Source: Hexactinellida sp. DTS-2022 (taxonomy: Eukaryota; Porifera; Hexactinellida). From it: a DNA stretch of 64,000 nt. This document shows, in pieces, positions 52,782-63,829 of this stretch (position 1 is its first letter; the number at the start of each line of letters is the position of its first letter). The stretch is from the NCBI GenBank assembly GCA_028753945.1, contig JAPNXP010000007.1:4216001-4280000 (forward strand), given 5' to 3'. Below the pieces are notes generated by a model. It had not been told where the DNA came from, did no database searches, and saw only the letters and a program-made list of their open reading frames with translations. The translations under genes were made by a program, and so were the position numbers.

Positions 52782-54900
52782 TCAATGCTTCTTCATTATC
52801 CTTGTTTTTACTCTTTTTGTTGGTTTTTCTCCACTTAAAAGCTTGGATTGCTTTACTTCAACTAAGCCTTGTTCTCGTTTGAGTGCAACAATGAATTTCC
52901 AAATATTTGGATGATGGCAGCCTATGGTTGAGTTGTAGGAGCTATGCCAAGCTTCTACAGCATTAGTAGTTCGAGGAATACCCTGTGGAACTTGATGGTG
53001 ATGGTTCCACATTTTTATCGGGTAAAGTGGTTCCACAAACGTTCCACCTGGAAGCTGCGTCCCACATAAGTATGCTCAAAGTAGAGAGAAAAATCTTGTG
53101 CTTGGGGTATTGCAAGTTGTGCGATTACTTGTAGAAACAACTCCAAGACATCAAGGGGTGATGCAAAGGCAAGAGCAGGCAAGAGGCGGATGCGAAGTGC
53201 CAGAGCGGCCATAGGCGTTGTTGCAGGGGGGCGGGGGGGGGCCTGCCCCCCCCCCGGAAAAATGTCGGGGGGGCAGCATAGGTCTCGCCCCCCCCAGATT
53301 TCGCATACCTGCCAACCTATTTGAGTCATGTCCCTGTACAGGGCTCCAATTTCCCCCTGTACATTGGCCACAATCCATGAACACCTCCCAAAATCTCTCG
53401 CTCGCTGCGCTCGCTCGTCCAAGGAATAACTATTCACTTACATTGCTAAATTAGTACTTGGAAAGGAAAAAGCATTGAATTCTATATTGTACAGGGAATC
53501 CCTGTTCGCTTGAATATATATATATATATAAACCAGTTGTGCCTTTATGTGGTCAATGCAGAATGCATGGCAGAATATACTATAATCACTGTAGACATTT
53601 TTAGGCATTATTTGACACATAATTAGTAAATTATAAATCCCTGTACGCCTGTACTGAACCGCAAAAATGTTTAAATCCCTGTACTGTGCAGGGAATCCCT
53701 GTAGGTTTGGCAAGTATGATTTCGTCCCCTCAGTTGGCGTTTCTCTTGAAAATTAGTTGAAACAGTGGAGGATAACAGCTTTTTAATTTGCCAAAATTTC
53801 AAGTTGCATAAAGCTTTCTCCGTAAATTTACATCTCACTTACGTTATTTATTTACGATTTATGCTTGATTTTTGCGTATTAATTGCAAAATAAATAAATG
53901 TCTTTTAAATGTTCTCTGGCTGCCCCCCCCCCCAGATTTTCAGAAAAATTGGAAAGTTCGACGCCTCTGCCAGAGCTCTGGCAGAGCCTCATCTTGAACA
54001 TAGTCAGCCTGCAGACCAAACTCCTGCACCTTACGCCAAATGTTCTGGGTGAGGTGAAAAAAGCATCCTTTTACTTCTGTAAGTGGCCAAATAGCTTGAA
54101 AGCTATTAATGGCAGCCTTTTCGAAATCCATTATCATGTTTGTTGGTAAGGCATTCGGGCAAAGAATCTTGATTTGTTCCCACATCCTTTTGTATGTGGC
54201 CTCCATCTTGTTCGGTAATAGTTCAAATAGGCTCGGGAGAAGATGTCCATCCTCCAAGAGATTTGGCCCGCCTCGTAGTCCATGGATGCAGTATACCTGC
54301 GCGAATAGAGTTGGGGAAGTTTTGAAAGTACCATCGGAGAGCCATATCTGAGAAGTATTTAGCATTTCCAGGTTCATTTGGGTTCCAAATATTAGGATTC
54401 GCTGTGGACCTGGACCAGAATCGTATAACAGAAAGTTTTCACCTTTTGCAGTTAATCTATATTCCAATGGAATAATTAATTCTTCGAGACATTCAGGTTG
54501 AGCTGGGACATTATTATTACTTTGCCTCACTCGGCGTATCGTCCGCTTAAGACTATCTACCTTAGGAAGTTTGATTGTAGTTTCTACTGATGCACTTTCA
54601 AGCTCTTCACCAACTATGTGGTGAACATGGTCGTTACTCTCTCTTGCCCTCCTTTTCATCCCAATTTTCACTTTCATGCTACGAACATGTCTTATATCAG
54701 AATCATGAAGATGTTCATTAGTGCGTTTGATAATTTGTGTGTAGTCTTGCCTTGCAAGATTCTCTCTTTTCGCATTGCCAATGTGTAATATCACCAATGA
54801 CTCGCTGTTTCCCATATCCAAATCCTCCTTCCACAAGCTTATAGCACTCTTTCTTACATTTGGAAGACCAAATCAAAGTAAATTGAGGTTCTGTATCCAT
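52782..54900 (-). pseudogene. FLYWCH zinc finger plus MULE transposase, frameshifted and interrupted
   Basis: From ATG at 54900: FLYWCH-type finger (FTLIWSSKCKKECYKLVEGG, HWQCEKRESCKARLHT, then NEHLHDS after a frameshift near 54735), a basic segment with RRARESNDHVHH, then the MULE transposase core: IWLSDGTFKTSP (first Asp), IMDFEKAAINSFQ (second Asp), GCFFHLTQNIWRKVQ, and, after an insertion and a further frameshift near 53035, IPRTTNAVEAWHSSYN (catalytic Glu). The triad is intact, but three breaks inactivate this copy. The C-terminus (52782) ends in a basic stretch. Confidence 0.9.
53207..53976. mobile_element. GC-run-bearing insertion inside the MULE transposase
   Basis: It separates DEAL from ALRIRLLPALAFASP in the transposase. 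TGCCAGAGC occurs at both borders (53198-53206 and 53968-53976). CATAGGCGTTG near the left and, inverted, CAGAGGCGTCG near the right look like related termini. Contains long G and C runs and gtccctgtacaggg phrases that recur (gtacagggaatccctgt near 53490 and 53690). The right border is partly rearranged. Confidence 0.55.
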
Positions 54901-55302
54901 AAATTATAATTTTCATAAAAGTAATGTTTAAGATTATAAATACTAGTAGTACATCATGTTTTCAACAGCTTGGTCTGGCTACTCTTACCACAATAATTAA
55001 GTGCATATACACCAATTATACTTGGGAGTGAGAAATATAAACTAAATAATCACCATTGATATGTACGAGTTCTCACTAGGTGTCACAAAACACAAATGGA
55101 TTCGTTGTAAATTATAAAATGTAACGAAATGTCCGTGTAACGAAGTGTCCTGTAACGAAGTGTCCGTGTAACGAAATGTCCGTAACGAAATGTCTGTATA
55201 ACGAAATGTCCGTGTAACGAACTGTTCGTATCTCACTTTAACTATAACGTATGTTAGTATATTATGTATATTTGATGTTACTTAAGGCTAAATTCTTTAA
55301 TG

Positions 55303-55370
55303 GTCCATGTTCTCTAATAGCCACCTGGGTCCTTTTACCCACTGGTGGACTATTAGAGAGCATATACTGT
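55303..55370. mobile_element. pogo-like miniature element (CTCTAATAGTCCACC family)
   Basis: tggtccatgttctctaatag ... tggactattagagagcatat then actg. Same family as 7803-7880. Confidence 0.65.
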
Positions 55371-56121
55371 AATGATAACTAAGGAAATTGTCGTAAACAG
55401 CATCAAATAACGATTTAGAGTGTCACTATGTTTATAACTAGACTCAGATAGCTGTATGGGAGTCGAACAAGGGGTCACTCGATAGGTTTAGGACAAATTT
55501 TGAGAAAGGAATGTTCTCACATTCCTGAAACATTATTGCGTTGCTAGGGATAAACTATGGGAAAGTGACCCCTTAAACGACGGGGAACTTCATGTGAACA
55601 ACGAATCTGGTCTCTAAAAGTAGACCAGAGTTGATTTTGGAAAGATGCCGTTCGGGGTAATACCGGCGATTTAGTAGAGAGCCGCAATTTAAAAGTCCAA
55701 GATAACATCGAAAATGTATCCGATCGTCGTGGGCCCGCGGAAAAATATGATACCGGGGTCATAAAGATTACGTATAAAAATTTGGTGCTTTTGTCCAGCG
55801 TTTCCCAAAATTGATGTTAAGCGGCCTGACTATTATAATAATTTTTATTAGTGCTTCTAACTTTGCTCAACATCAGTGCTTAACTAAGCACTTATTTTTA
55901 ATATGTATACTACGCAGGTGCCAATTTCCATCCCAAATGTACATATGTACCTCCACCAATTTCATTATATCGGCCTACTATATTTGCAGAATTGGTGGAT
56001 GGACGGAACTACGGAGGTCGCACATCAACCATACCAATAAGTCATCCCTATACGAGCGGCAATAAAAGTACTAAGATATATTAGAATGATGGCAATATAA
56101 TATAGATTAAATAAAAATAAT
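55371..56121. other. No gene; remnant sharing the GGAATGTT hairpin
   Basis: Contains GGAATGTTCTCACATTCC at 55508-55525 followed by attgcgttgctaggga, the same arrangement seen in the foldbacks at 32.6-37.9 and 48.9-49.3 kb. The rest (55560-56120) is unassigned. Confidence 0.5.
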
Positions 56122-57210
56122 TTGAAGTCATTAACCAGCAGGATATTGAATATATCCTTTCGTGATAACGAGTCTGCATGGACCCAGGCAACTCTTCCGG
56201 TTGGGTCTGGCGGGCTAGGAATCCGGAGTGCAGTGCAGCTTGCGCCGTCTGCTTTTATAGCATCTGCTGCTGCCTCCTCCGAACTAGTCCAACAGATCTT
56301 GCCACCTCAATCACGCCATTTGCACAGACTCTGTCTCGACAATTCTATACGCCATTGGGAAAATATACACGAACAACCAGCACCATTACCCCACTCAATA
56401 CATATCCAGAAGGCATGGGATACCCTAGTCTCACACAAGAAGATGACTGCATTAATCACCAACGCGCCAGATGATCTCGCACGTGCACGTCTAAGGGCTG
56501 CATCTGCCAAGGAAACTGGTGCATGGTTGAGCGCGCTCCCAATCTCCAACCTAGGACTCCGCATGGATGACGAGACCATAAGGATTGCCGCCGGACTACG
56601 CTTAGGCGCCCCTCTCTGCCGCTCCCACTTATGCCATCACTGCGGCACAGAGGTTGATCAACAAGCAACCCATGGCCTCAGTTGCCGATACAGCGAAGGT
56701 CGCCATGCACGCCATGCAGCGATCAATTCTATCATACACCGGTCTCTAGCTTCAGCCAAAATGCCATCAAGGCTGGAACCTACAGGGCTTAGCAGAACTG
56801 ACGGAAAAAGGCCAGATGGGGTTTCTCTCATACCATGGCAATCCGGGAAGATCCTAGTCTGGGATGCCACCTGTCCCGACACATTCGCCCCCTCCCACAG
56901 AGCAGAAGCGAGCAGGGGAACCGGGTTAGTGGCAGCTAAAGCTGAAACTTTAAAAAGGTCAAAATATTACAATCTCTTATCGACACACTACTTCGCACCA
57001 GTGGCTATCGAAACAACTGGGTGCTTTGGGCCAGATACTGCGTGCTTTATTCAAGAGCTAGGAAGGAAGGTAAGACAAGAATCAAAAGACCCCAAATCGT
57101 ACACATACCTAGTCCAGCGACTCTCAGTAGCTATACAAAGGGGAAATGCCGCTTCTGTGCTAGGTACCATGAGCGTACATGGAGATGAGGAGGATGACCC
57201 TTTCCAATAG
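56122..57210 (+). pseudogene. Retroelement polyprotein C-terminal fragment (CCHC plus PD-(D/E)XK-like domain)
   Basis: About 360 open codons without an ATG at the left border, stop at 57208-57210. Order: helical region (ATLPVGSGGLGIRSAVQLAP), then a CCHC-like knuckle CHHCGTEVDQQATHGLSC, then RPDGVSLIPW and ILVWDATCPDT, resembling the PD-(D/E)XK nuclease core of restriction-like-endonuclease LINEs, and the terminal VQRLSVAIQRGNAASVLGTM. I recognise this C-terminal block as recurring with reverse transcriptases in marine invertebrates (from memory, unchecked). No RT domain is seen upstream in the window, so the copy is 5'-truncated. The open frame suggests recent insertion. Confidence 0.7.
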
Positions 57211-58722
57211 ATTTGGATCCACCTTAATTAACACTAATCTTTGGAATATATTTTACACTGGGACAAATGTATGCACTTGTATATTTAGACATTGTCGGAA
57301 CGTATTTATGACAACAATCTTTGCTGATTTTGATTAAATAATAGAATAAATAGAATATGAAATTTTACGACAATATACTAAGGATTTACTACCCATTAGA
57401 TAAGAATGAATGAGCTCTTCTAAATTAATCCAATCTATTTTTTGCGTTTTGCTTTGACTGAGGCTTTTTCCCCGCCCAAGGATTTTTCTTCATAATTATT
57501 AGTCCGTCGGATGAACAAACTTCTGTATCATTTTGCTGAACCTTGAATTTGAGGAATTTGATAAAATATTCCTCCTTTCTGCAGTAGTTTTTGTTAAAAC
57601 TGTGAATTTAGACAGTAGTTACCCCTTTCATATAAATATTTCTCTAGATCTTCGTTTTTACATGAGTTATCAGTGTTTTACAAGAATATGAACGGGCTGC
57701 GGTTTTTAATTTATTAAATGTTTAATAACATGGTTAAGAGATTCACAATTGTTATTTGTTAAGTGTGGTGATGCTCCAGTTATTAGGCTGACATTGAGGT
57801 TCTGTTGTAGCTCAGGAACGACATCGTTGAATAATATTCAGCAAAATTAGACAGTTATCTGCAATGTAGTCAGAAATATCATTGACTCGTTATTGGAAAA
57901 TCTCAAGTGTATCAGCCCCAGACAAACCTTTAGGCCCAAATAATTTCTCATTTAATAAATATTTTTGTCTGCCTCACATAATATAGTTATTTTCTAATTT
58001 GATTTTGAAAGTTTTGACGAAAATGTCTGCTACATAAGAAATGGTTAGCAGTATGAAAATTAAACCTATTGCTTTACCAATGCTCGCTCATTATCACTAG
58101 ATATAATCAATTTCTTGGTATTTATATCCCTCAGTTTTGCATCCAGGCATGAGAAATGGGTGGAAATCTGAAAAGTTGATTTCGTATATAAATACATTGG
58201 AACCAGAAATATTGGTACTTCTGTTTAACTACTTTTACGGCAAGATTCTTATAAGCACTCCCAGTTAAGAAAATATTATACGTTTTATCAAATCCTAGAG
58301 GAGTAATCTCGGAACAACAGAATCTCTCGATATCTAATAACTGATAGTCGTTGACACTATTACACCATAATTTGGTTCCAAATTCACTCCTTTTATCATT
58401 GGTTCGTTAATCGCTAGTTGATTAATATATTGGAGTTGGTCGGCAAAATTTACATGTTTCAGGTTGTTAATGAAATTATCATGATTGCTGGAAGAAAATG
58501 TTTTGTAGACCGTTCTTGGAGTGTTATTTTTACTCAATTCTCCGATGTTATCCATAATAGAAGAGGGGGTTCGTAAATATATCGAATCGGTTATTGTTGT
58601 GAGTCCATATGATCTATGTCCAGGAAACTCTCCTTTATATCCTACATAGTAGGGTCAAAATCAAAGATTCCGTGCCAACCTCTAGCAAGTTAAGTTTTAT
58701 GCCTGATTCTGATACTTTAGGG

Positions 58723-59315
58723 CAGTGGTTCTCAAACTTTTCACAGCACGTACCACTTCATCAAATATCAGGGTCTCCGCGTACCACCATAATGATAGAT
58801 ATTTAAATACATCCCTAAACGACGTACACCATATCGTACTAAGTACATTTCCATTGTATTTAATAATATTTCAATTTTGATGTATTTTTAAAGTATAATG
58901 ATGTCCACCCTCCCAAGGGCGAATCCAGGATTAAGTCTGCGCGGTCAAAGGTACAAGCAGCGAGCGTAGCGAGCGACCTAGAGGGGGTTTGTGGAGTATA
59001 TCCCCATGGATTTTTTTGCAGAATTAATGTTAACTACTAATCTATCTGCGGAATCAAATTTGCTAACAAAAACAAAATACAATCGATTTAGAATGTGTTC
59101 TCTAGCAACATTAGAGAATTGAAGGTATTGACGATGTTGAATAATATCAACAATAAACTCCCAACAATTCAATGGCTGAATTAGGGGAGGAGCAAGTGCC
59201 CCCCCCCCCCCCCCCATTCCCCTGATTCCTACTCCCTCCGCCTATAGCCCCGCGTACCACTAGAAAGAGCTTGCGTACCACCAGTTGTACGCGTATCACA
59301 GTTTGAGGACCACTG
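58723..59315. mobile_element. hAT-type element (CAGTGGTTCTCAAAC ends)
   Basis: CAGTGGTTCTCAAACTTTTC at left, CAGTTTGAGGACCACTG at right, the classic Charlie-like hAT terminus. Flanks CTTTAGGG (58715-58722) and TTTTAGGG (59316-59323), one mismatch. It carries gcgtaccac repeats and a nested C/G-run-bearing insertion (about 58911-59250, gggcgaatccagg ... cctccgcc). Confidence 0.9.
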
Positions 59316-59569
59316 TTTTAGGGTATATCTCGCGATTTAAGCTCCCATGCCGGTTTCGAAAATTTGGGCAAACATTTTTATAGCGACAAATTCAAAAGGG
59401 CCTCCGGCAATCATTTTGAAAATTAAGGCCCCTCTCTGAACATTTCATAAATTGAGATTAGAGTGTTTTTGAACAGTATACAATAAGTACTAGCTGTATT
59501 GAAATTTCAATCGACTTTTAATGTAATAACCTTTTGAAGATTCCTACGCAATAAGGGATTTGAAGCATA

Positions 59570-59829
59570 CCGTGTTTCCCCGAATAAGCGCCGGGGGCTT
59601 GAATAAGCGCCGGGTCAATAAAAATAACATTGGTATAATAAAATTTATACACATTAGTTGATCACTGTAATGGAATTGCATTGATTTTGGCAACTTCGGT
59701 AGGTATACTGGTGGTGGAAACCATTAGAACCGACCTAAATAATATATTCTGGATTTTTCACAAATATTTCACGATAATTTTGGCCCACGAAAACAATAAG
59801 CGCCGGGGCGCTTATTCGGGGAAATACGG
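59570..59829. mobile_element. Miniature TIR element (GAATAAGCGCC ends), TA flanks
   Basis: CCGTGTTTCCCCGAATAAGC and, inverted, CCGTATTTCCCCGAATAAGC, TA on both sides (59568-59569 and 59830-59831). The gcgccggg phrase is repeated at each end. Confidence 0.9.
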
Positions 59830-60494
59830 TATCTTATCCTATATACATGCAATTACCTTTTAACTCGCTATGTAGTATGTCTCCATGTAAATCTCGGTGA
59901 TAGACCTAAATTTAGCACTTTGACTCTTCTGGGGATCTCACATGGGGGTGACGAAACAAAAAATTTGACCATAATCGTTTTATTCTCCCACTTTATATAT
60001 ATAATTATCACAATTTTGACTTCAATTGACTGGATTTTTTTATTTTTGTATAGTCAAAGTGCTAAATTTAGGTCTATCACCGAGATTTACATGGAGACAT
60101 AGTACATAGCGAGTTAAAAGGTAATTGCATGTATATAGGATAAGATATGCTTCAAATCCTTAAAAAATCTCTTTTAAGAATGGACCTCCCATGGTGACAA
60201 ATGACGTAGGAATCTTCAAAAGGTTATTACATTAAAAGTATAGTCCCGATTGAGTTGAAATTTTCAGTGCAGCTTGTACTTATTGTATACTGTTCAAAAA
60301 CACTCTAATCTCTATTTATGAAATGTTCAGAGAGGGCCCTTAATTTTCAAATTGATTGCCGGAGGCCCTTTTGAATTTGTCGCTATAAAAAAGTTTGCCC
60401 AAATTTTCGAGACCGGCATGGGAGCCTAAATCGCGAGATATACCCTAAAACATCAGAATCTGGCATAAAACTTAACTTGCCAGAGGTTGGTCAC

Positions 60495-60814
60495 CAGGGT
60501 TGCCGTGGGAATGGGAATTCCCATGGGAATGGGAATCGTATTTATCCCATGGGAATTCCCACAGGTTTTCCCATCATTTGTGAAGCCATCAAAATCAAAA
60601 GTAGATCATATAAAGTATCCAATAGGATTTGGAATTCTCATAGGATTTCGACGGGGGATTTGCCATGTGAAAACCACATAGGATTCCCACATGGGAATTC
60701 ACCATGGGAATTTCCATGGGAAAACCCGTGGGAATTCTCATGGGAATTCCTACGGAAACCCTGTGGGAATGGGATGGGAATGGGAATGAAAATTCCCTTC
60801 CCACGGCAACCCTG
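60495..60814. mobile_element. hAT-type miniature element, 8-bp duplication TTGGTCAC
   Basis: CAGGGTTGCCGTGGGAATGG and inverted CCCACGGCAACCCTG. Perfect TTGGTCAC at 60487-60494 and 60815-60822. Interior is variants of gggaattcccatgggaa. Same family as 45437-46115. Confidence 0.93.
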
Positions 60815-62147
60815 TTGGTCACGGAATCTTTGATTTTGACCCTACTAACAACAGCATATTGTATATTAGAGATCAAACCTTGTGGTGCAGCTAGAATTAG
60901 TGTTATTCTCCTTTCATAGTCATTGTTAGCTTTCAGATTAAGATAGTATCGTTTAATTATCAATATTTCGTTTGGATCAGGTTGAGAATTTAATTGTTGA
61001 CCTTTATAAGTATAGTACCTCAGCTTTATTGAAGTTTATTAACGAACCATATTTTCCTTCACACGGTAATAGGAAGTTGGTGACTTGGTGTGCCTTACCA
61101 TTACGATCCCATGCACCACAGTCATCGTAATATTCAGAAGCTTTTCCATAAGTTCCTCTCTCAATATTTTTTCATCCAGTATATAATAAACATTATTCTT
61201 TAAACCATTAGGAATGGATTCGTGTACTTCATTTGGAGATTTCAAAATTCCAAGAATTTCGGTGATATCTAAATACTTTGATTTGAAAAGAGGAGTTCCA
61301 AAACAAGATGCAGATGCTAGACATTTTCCTTTTGTTATTAGAGATTCTTCAGTATCTGATAGGATCCCATCATGATAATCGTCTTTTGGAAGAAGACATT
61401 CTTCATAATCAAAATCAATTATCACCTCAGAAACAATTCGCGGGGCTATATATAGAAAACAATGAGCGATTTGTCTTCTATGCTGTTAACCTGCAGACTG
61501 AATTTCTACCTCTTCAGGGATGGTTATTGAAGGATCCTTGGTGCGGCTTAAAAAGTGGTACAATATGATTGGGAGTATATGATTCTTTTTTATTAAAGCA
61601 AAGTTTATACCACATAATGCGAGCAACAGGGGCTTTAGGTCCAACATCCCGGCCATAGACTATTCTATTAAAACAGTGAATGCCTCTAAAGTGATATGAG
61701 CTTGGGGGATAATAAGATTCAATAGGTTGTTTCAAAACTGTACTCAATGCATAAATATGGATAAGACCAATTTTTCCTCCACAAGTAGAAACTTGTTCGA
61801 GGAAATTATGGTAAGTCTAGTACACTCAGCATTGAAGTGTTTGGTATAATCATGAAAATCAATGGTTTGGGGATCGTATAGTTTACGATGTTTAGTATTT
61901 CTAAGGTTGAAAATAATCTTAGTCGAAAATGTTCTTCTTGATGCCCATAAATCTCTTTCGATACGCTCGAAACAGATAGTTTCCGTCACCAAGAACCATT
62001 GGCGGCGCAAGCACTTCGAGCACTGCGAGCATGCGAGCACCAATATTTTATCAGATAATTTAAGCCTAACTATTTTTAAAGGCATCAACAGCATTTATAA
62101 CATCAGTGATCAGAATCTTCAGACATTATATTTGGGTTTAATAGATT

Positions 62148-62530
62148 CAGTAGACTCCGCTTAATAGAGCAACTGGTTAATCGGATCAACCTGACAAATC
62201 GGATCTCTTGGCTAGAAATAGAAACATTTAAATACAGTCAACTCCGCTTAATAGAGCCACTTGGGGAACAGGATGTTTTGACCCGTTTATCGGAGAAACC
62301 GATTAACCGAAAATATTGTAAACCAAACTGTAATTCTGTCCTATAAAACCTGTGAAACTTTACCCGATTAAGCGGAGAAACCGATTGACTGGTGGCATTA
62401 TTAATCGGAGTTGACTGTAGTTATAATTATATTACTCCCTTTAATTGAGCCAACACCTTTATTCCGATTAATCGGCTCAAAATGGCCTGTTCCCGACTCC
62501 CGATGATACGCTATTAAGCGGAGTATACTG
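62148..62530. mobile_element. pogo-like element with a second copy nested inside
   Basis: Outer ends CAGTAGACTCCGCTTAATAG and CTATTAAGCGGAGTATACTG. The nested element at 62235-62417 has ends CAGTCAACTCCGCTTAATAG and ATTAATCGGAGTTGACTG with TA flanks. Related to 20650-20832. Confidence 0.85.
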
Positions 62531-63539
62531 TAAATTCTGTAATTACTATATTAATAGCCACTTAGTCAGCTATTCTTTGGGCCTATTTTTGTCTACAAAT
62601 GATTTTGGCACAATATACTTTTTGTTCTGTTGTAGCATATTATGATATCATTAGTTAAAATAATGGCAAGTTCAACTAGTAAGATAATTAATTTAAATTA
62701 TATAGTATTTAAAGAAGATTTGGGCCTAAATGAGGAGTGCTCGCACCTCCATCGAAATGCTTCCGCCGCCACTGCCAAGAACTGGACAGGGCACAATACT
62801 ATTCAGTATTACTGGATGGAAACAATTAAGAATTGTACCTGCTATAAGATCTGGGTCAGAAGAAGTTCAAAAGCTTTAATTAATGGTAGGTGATTCAGGA
62901 ATAAAGTATTGGTATAATTCAAGAATAATTCCCAGATTTGCGCAACAAGTAGTAATTTGTCAGGTATATTTTCATTAAGCATGCCAAAAATTAAAAGAAT
63001 AGGCCGTAAAGTTCGTTAGCATTGGTATAAGATTTTAAGATACATAGCTTACAAAGAAAAGTTTTTTTCATCCCATATGTCAAGTGCAATCTAGTTAAAG
63101 TACGCATGTTTTATGGTAGCAACATTTGCAATTATTACAAATCAATAAATTCACTTCTTTATCTCCTAAGCAAGATTGACAGGACACTTTGTTTTTCTTT
63201 GGAGGCATAAATACTTAAACTTTACCGTAACTTACTGATTTCGCAGGAAATATAACAATATAAATGAAGTGAAACTATAAAGGAAAACTTGAATACTGAG
63301 AAATTTAAATTAACATATACAATACATGTCTATATAAGAAGCCTAATAAAAGTTTGTCAAAACAACAATGTGTATACCAACACCATTTATGTATTACTTT
63401 CTACTATTCGGTCTTCCACCATTTTCCACCATTCAGTCGTTTTCCACCTTTCAGTCGATTTTTAGAAATTCCACCACTTTCCCCCATTCAGTCATTTCGA
63501 CGAAAATTCAGAAATTCCACCATTTTCCATCATTTAGTC
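62531..63539. other. No gene seen
   Basis: AT-rich. Short frames at 62642-62893 and 63354-63557 look non-coding. 63400-63540 is a degenerate ttccaccattttcc / cattcagtc tandem repeat, which resumes at 63795. Confidence 0.45.
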
Positions 63540-63769
63540 CAGGGTTTTTTTGATTGATGTAACTCAGCGCGGCCTTGGTGTAACTCAACACTGCACAGGC
63601 CCAGGCCGACCCATAATCTTGGTGTAACTCAACACTGCAGCGGCCGCGGCCGACCCGAATCGTGGTCTAATTCAACACTGCACAGGCCCAGGCCGACCCG
63701 AATCGTGGTGTAACTCCAAAAAATCTTGGTGCAAAAATTACACCAAGATCGGCCTTAAAAAATACCCTG
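63540..63769. mobile_element. hAT-type miniature element with triplicated interior
   Basis: CAGGGTTTTTTTGATTG ... CCTTAAAAAATACCCTG. Flanks ATTTAGTC (63532-63539) and ATATAGTC (63770-63777), one mismatch. About three copies of a 60-bp unit (ctcaacactgcacaggccca, gaccc, atcgtggtgt). Same family as 33479-33631, which has one unit. Confidence 0.88.
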
Positions 63770-63829
63770 ATATAGTCAAATAGTTTTGTCGGATGTTTTC
63801 CACCATTTTCCACTATTCAGGCAGAACCT

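Larger units (their letters stand above)
52418..55234 (-). mobile_element. MULE-type transposon with tandem-repeat ends, 9-bp duplication ACTTTAACT
   Basis: 2,817 bp. Termini GGGATACGGACTGTTCG and, inverted, GAGATACGAACAGTTCG. ACTTTAACT at 52409-52417 and 55235-55243. The subterminal ends are head-to-tail arrays of the 16-17-bp unit CGGACACTTCGTTACA (about 7 units at 52430-52555, about 6 at 55123-55232), facing inward in opposite orientation. Encodes a broken FLYWCH/MULE transposase on the minus strand. Confidence 0.93.
58649..60845. mobile_element. Foldback element with TA flanks, inserted in the decayed transposon
   Basis: Ends GTAGGGTCAAAATCAAAGAT and, inverted, the same, with TA on both sides. 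After removing three later insertions it is about 1.0 kb, almost all palindrome: cctctagcaagttaagtt with aacttaacttgccagagg, tatatctcgcgattta with taaatcgcgagatata, and ggtgatagacctaaatttag with its inverse around a loop near 59945-60045. Long-armed Tc1/mariner-type miniature element by its TA target. Confidence 0.88.
57420..62100 (-). mobile_element. Decayed DDE-type DNA transposon gene (MULE/Phantom-like), split by a foldback element
   Basis: Minus-strand fragments in order. 61747-61514: SYYPPSSYHFRGIHCFNRIV. 61470-61039: IAPRIVSEVIIDFDYEECLL ... VVHGIVMVRHTKSP. 61015-60850: KGQQLNSQPDPNEILIIKRY ... NNDYERRITLILAAPQGLIS. Then after the foldback, 58600-58334: TPSSIMDNIGELSKNNTPRT, ADQLQYINQLAINEP. 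58320-58080: EITPLGFDKTYNIFLTGSAY (first Asp) and KKLIISSDNERALVK (second Asp). Near 57540-57445: IIMKKNPWAGKKPQSKQNAK. The pattern matches a family of MULE-related transposases common in marine invertebrates. Many stops. Termini not found. Confidence 0.6.

Noticed and set aside
60477-60833. 118-codon Gly/Asn/Pro-rich frame
   Set aside because: Direct translation of gggaat/attccc repeats inside a hAT miniature element.
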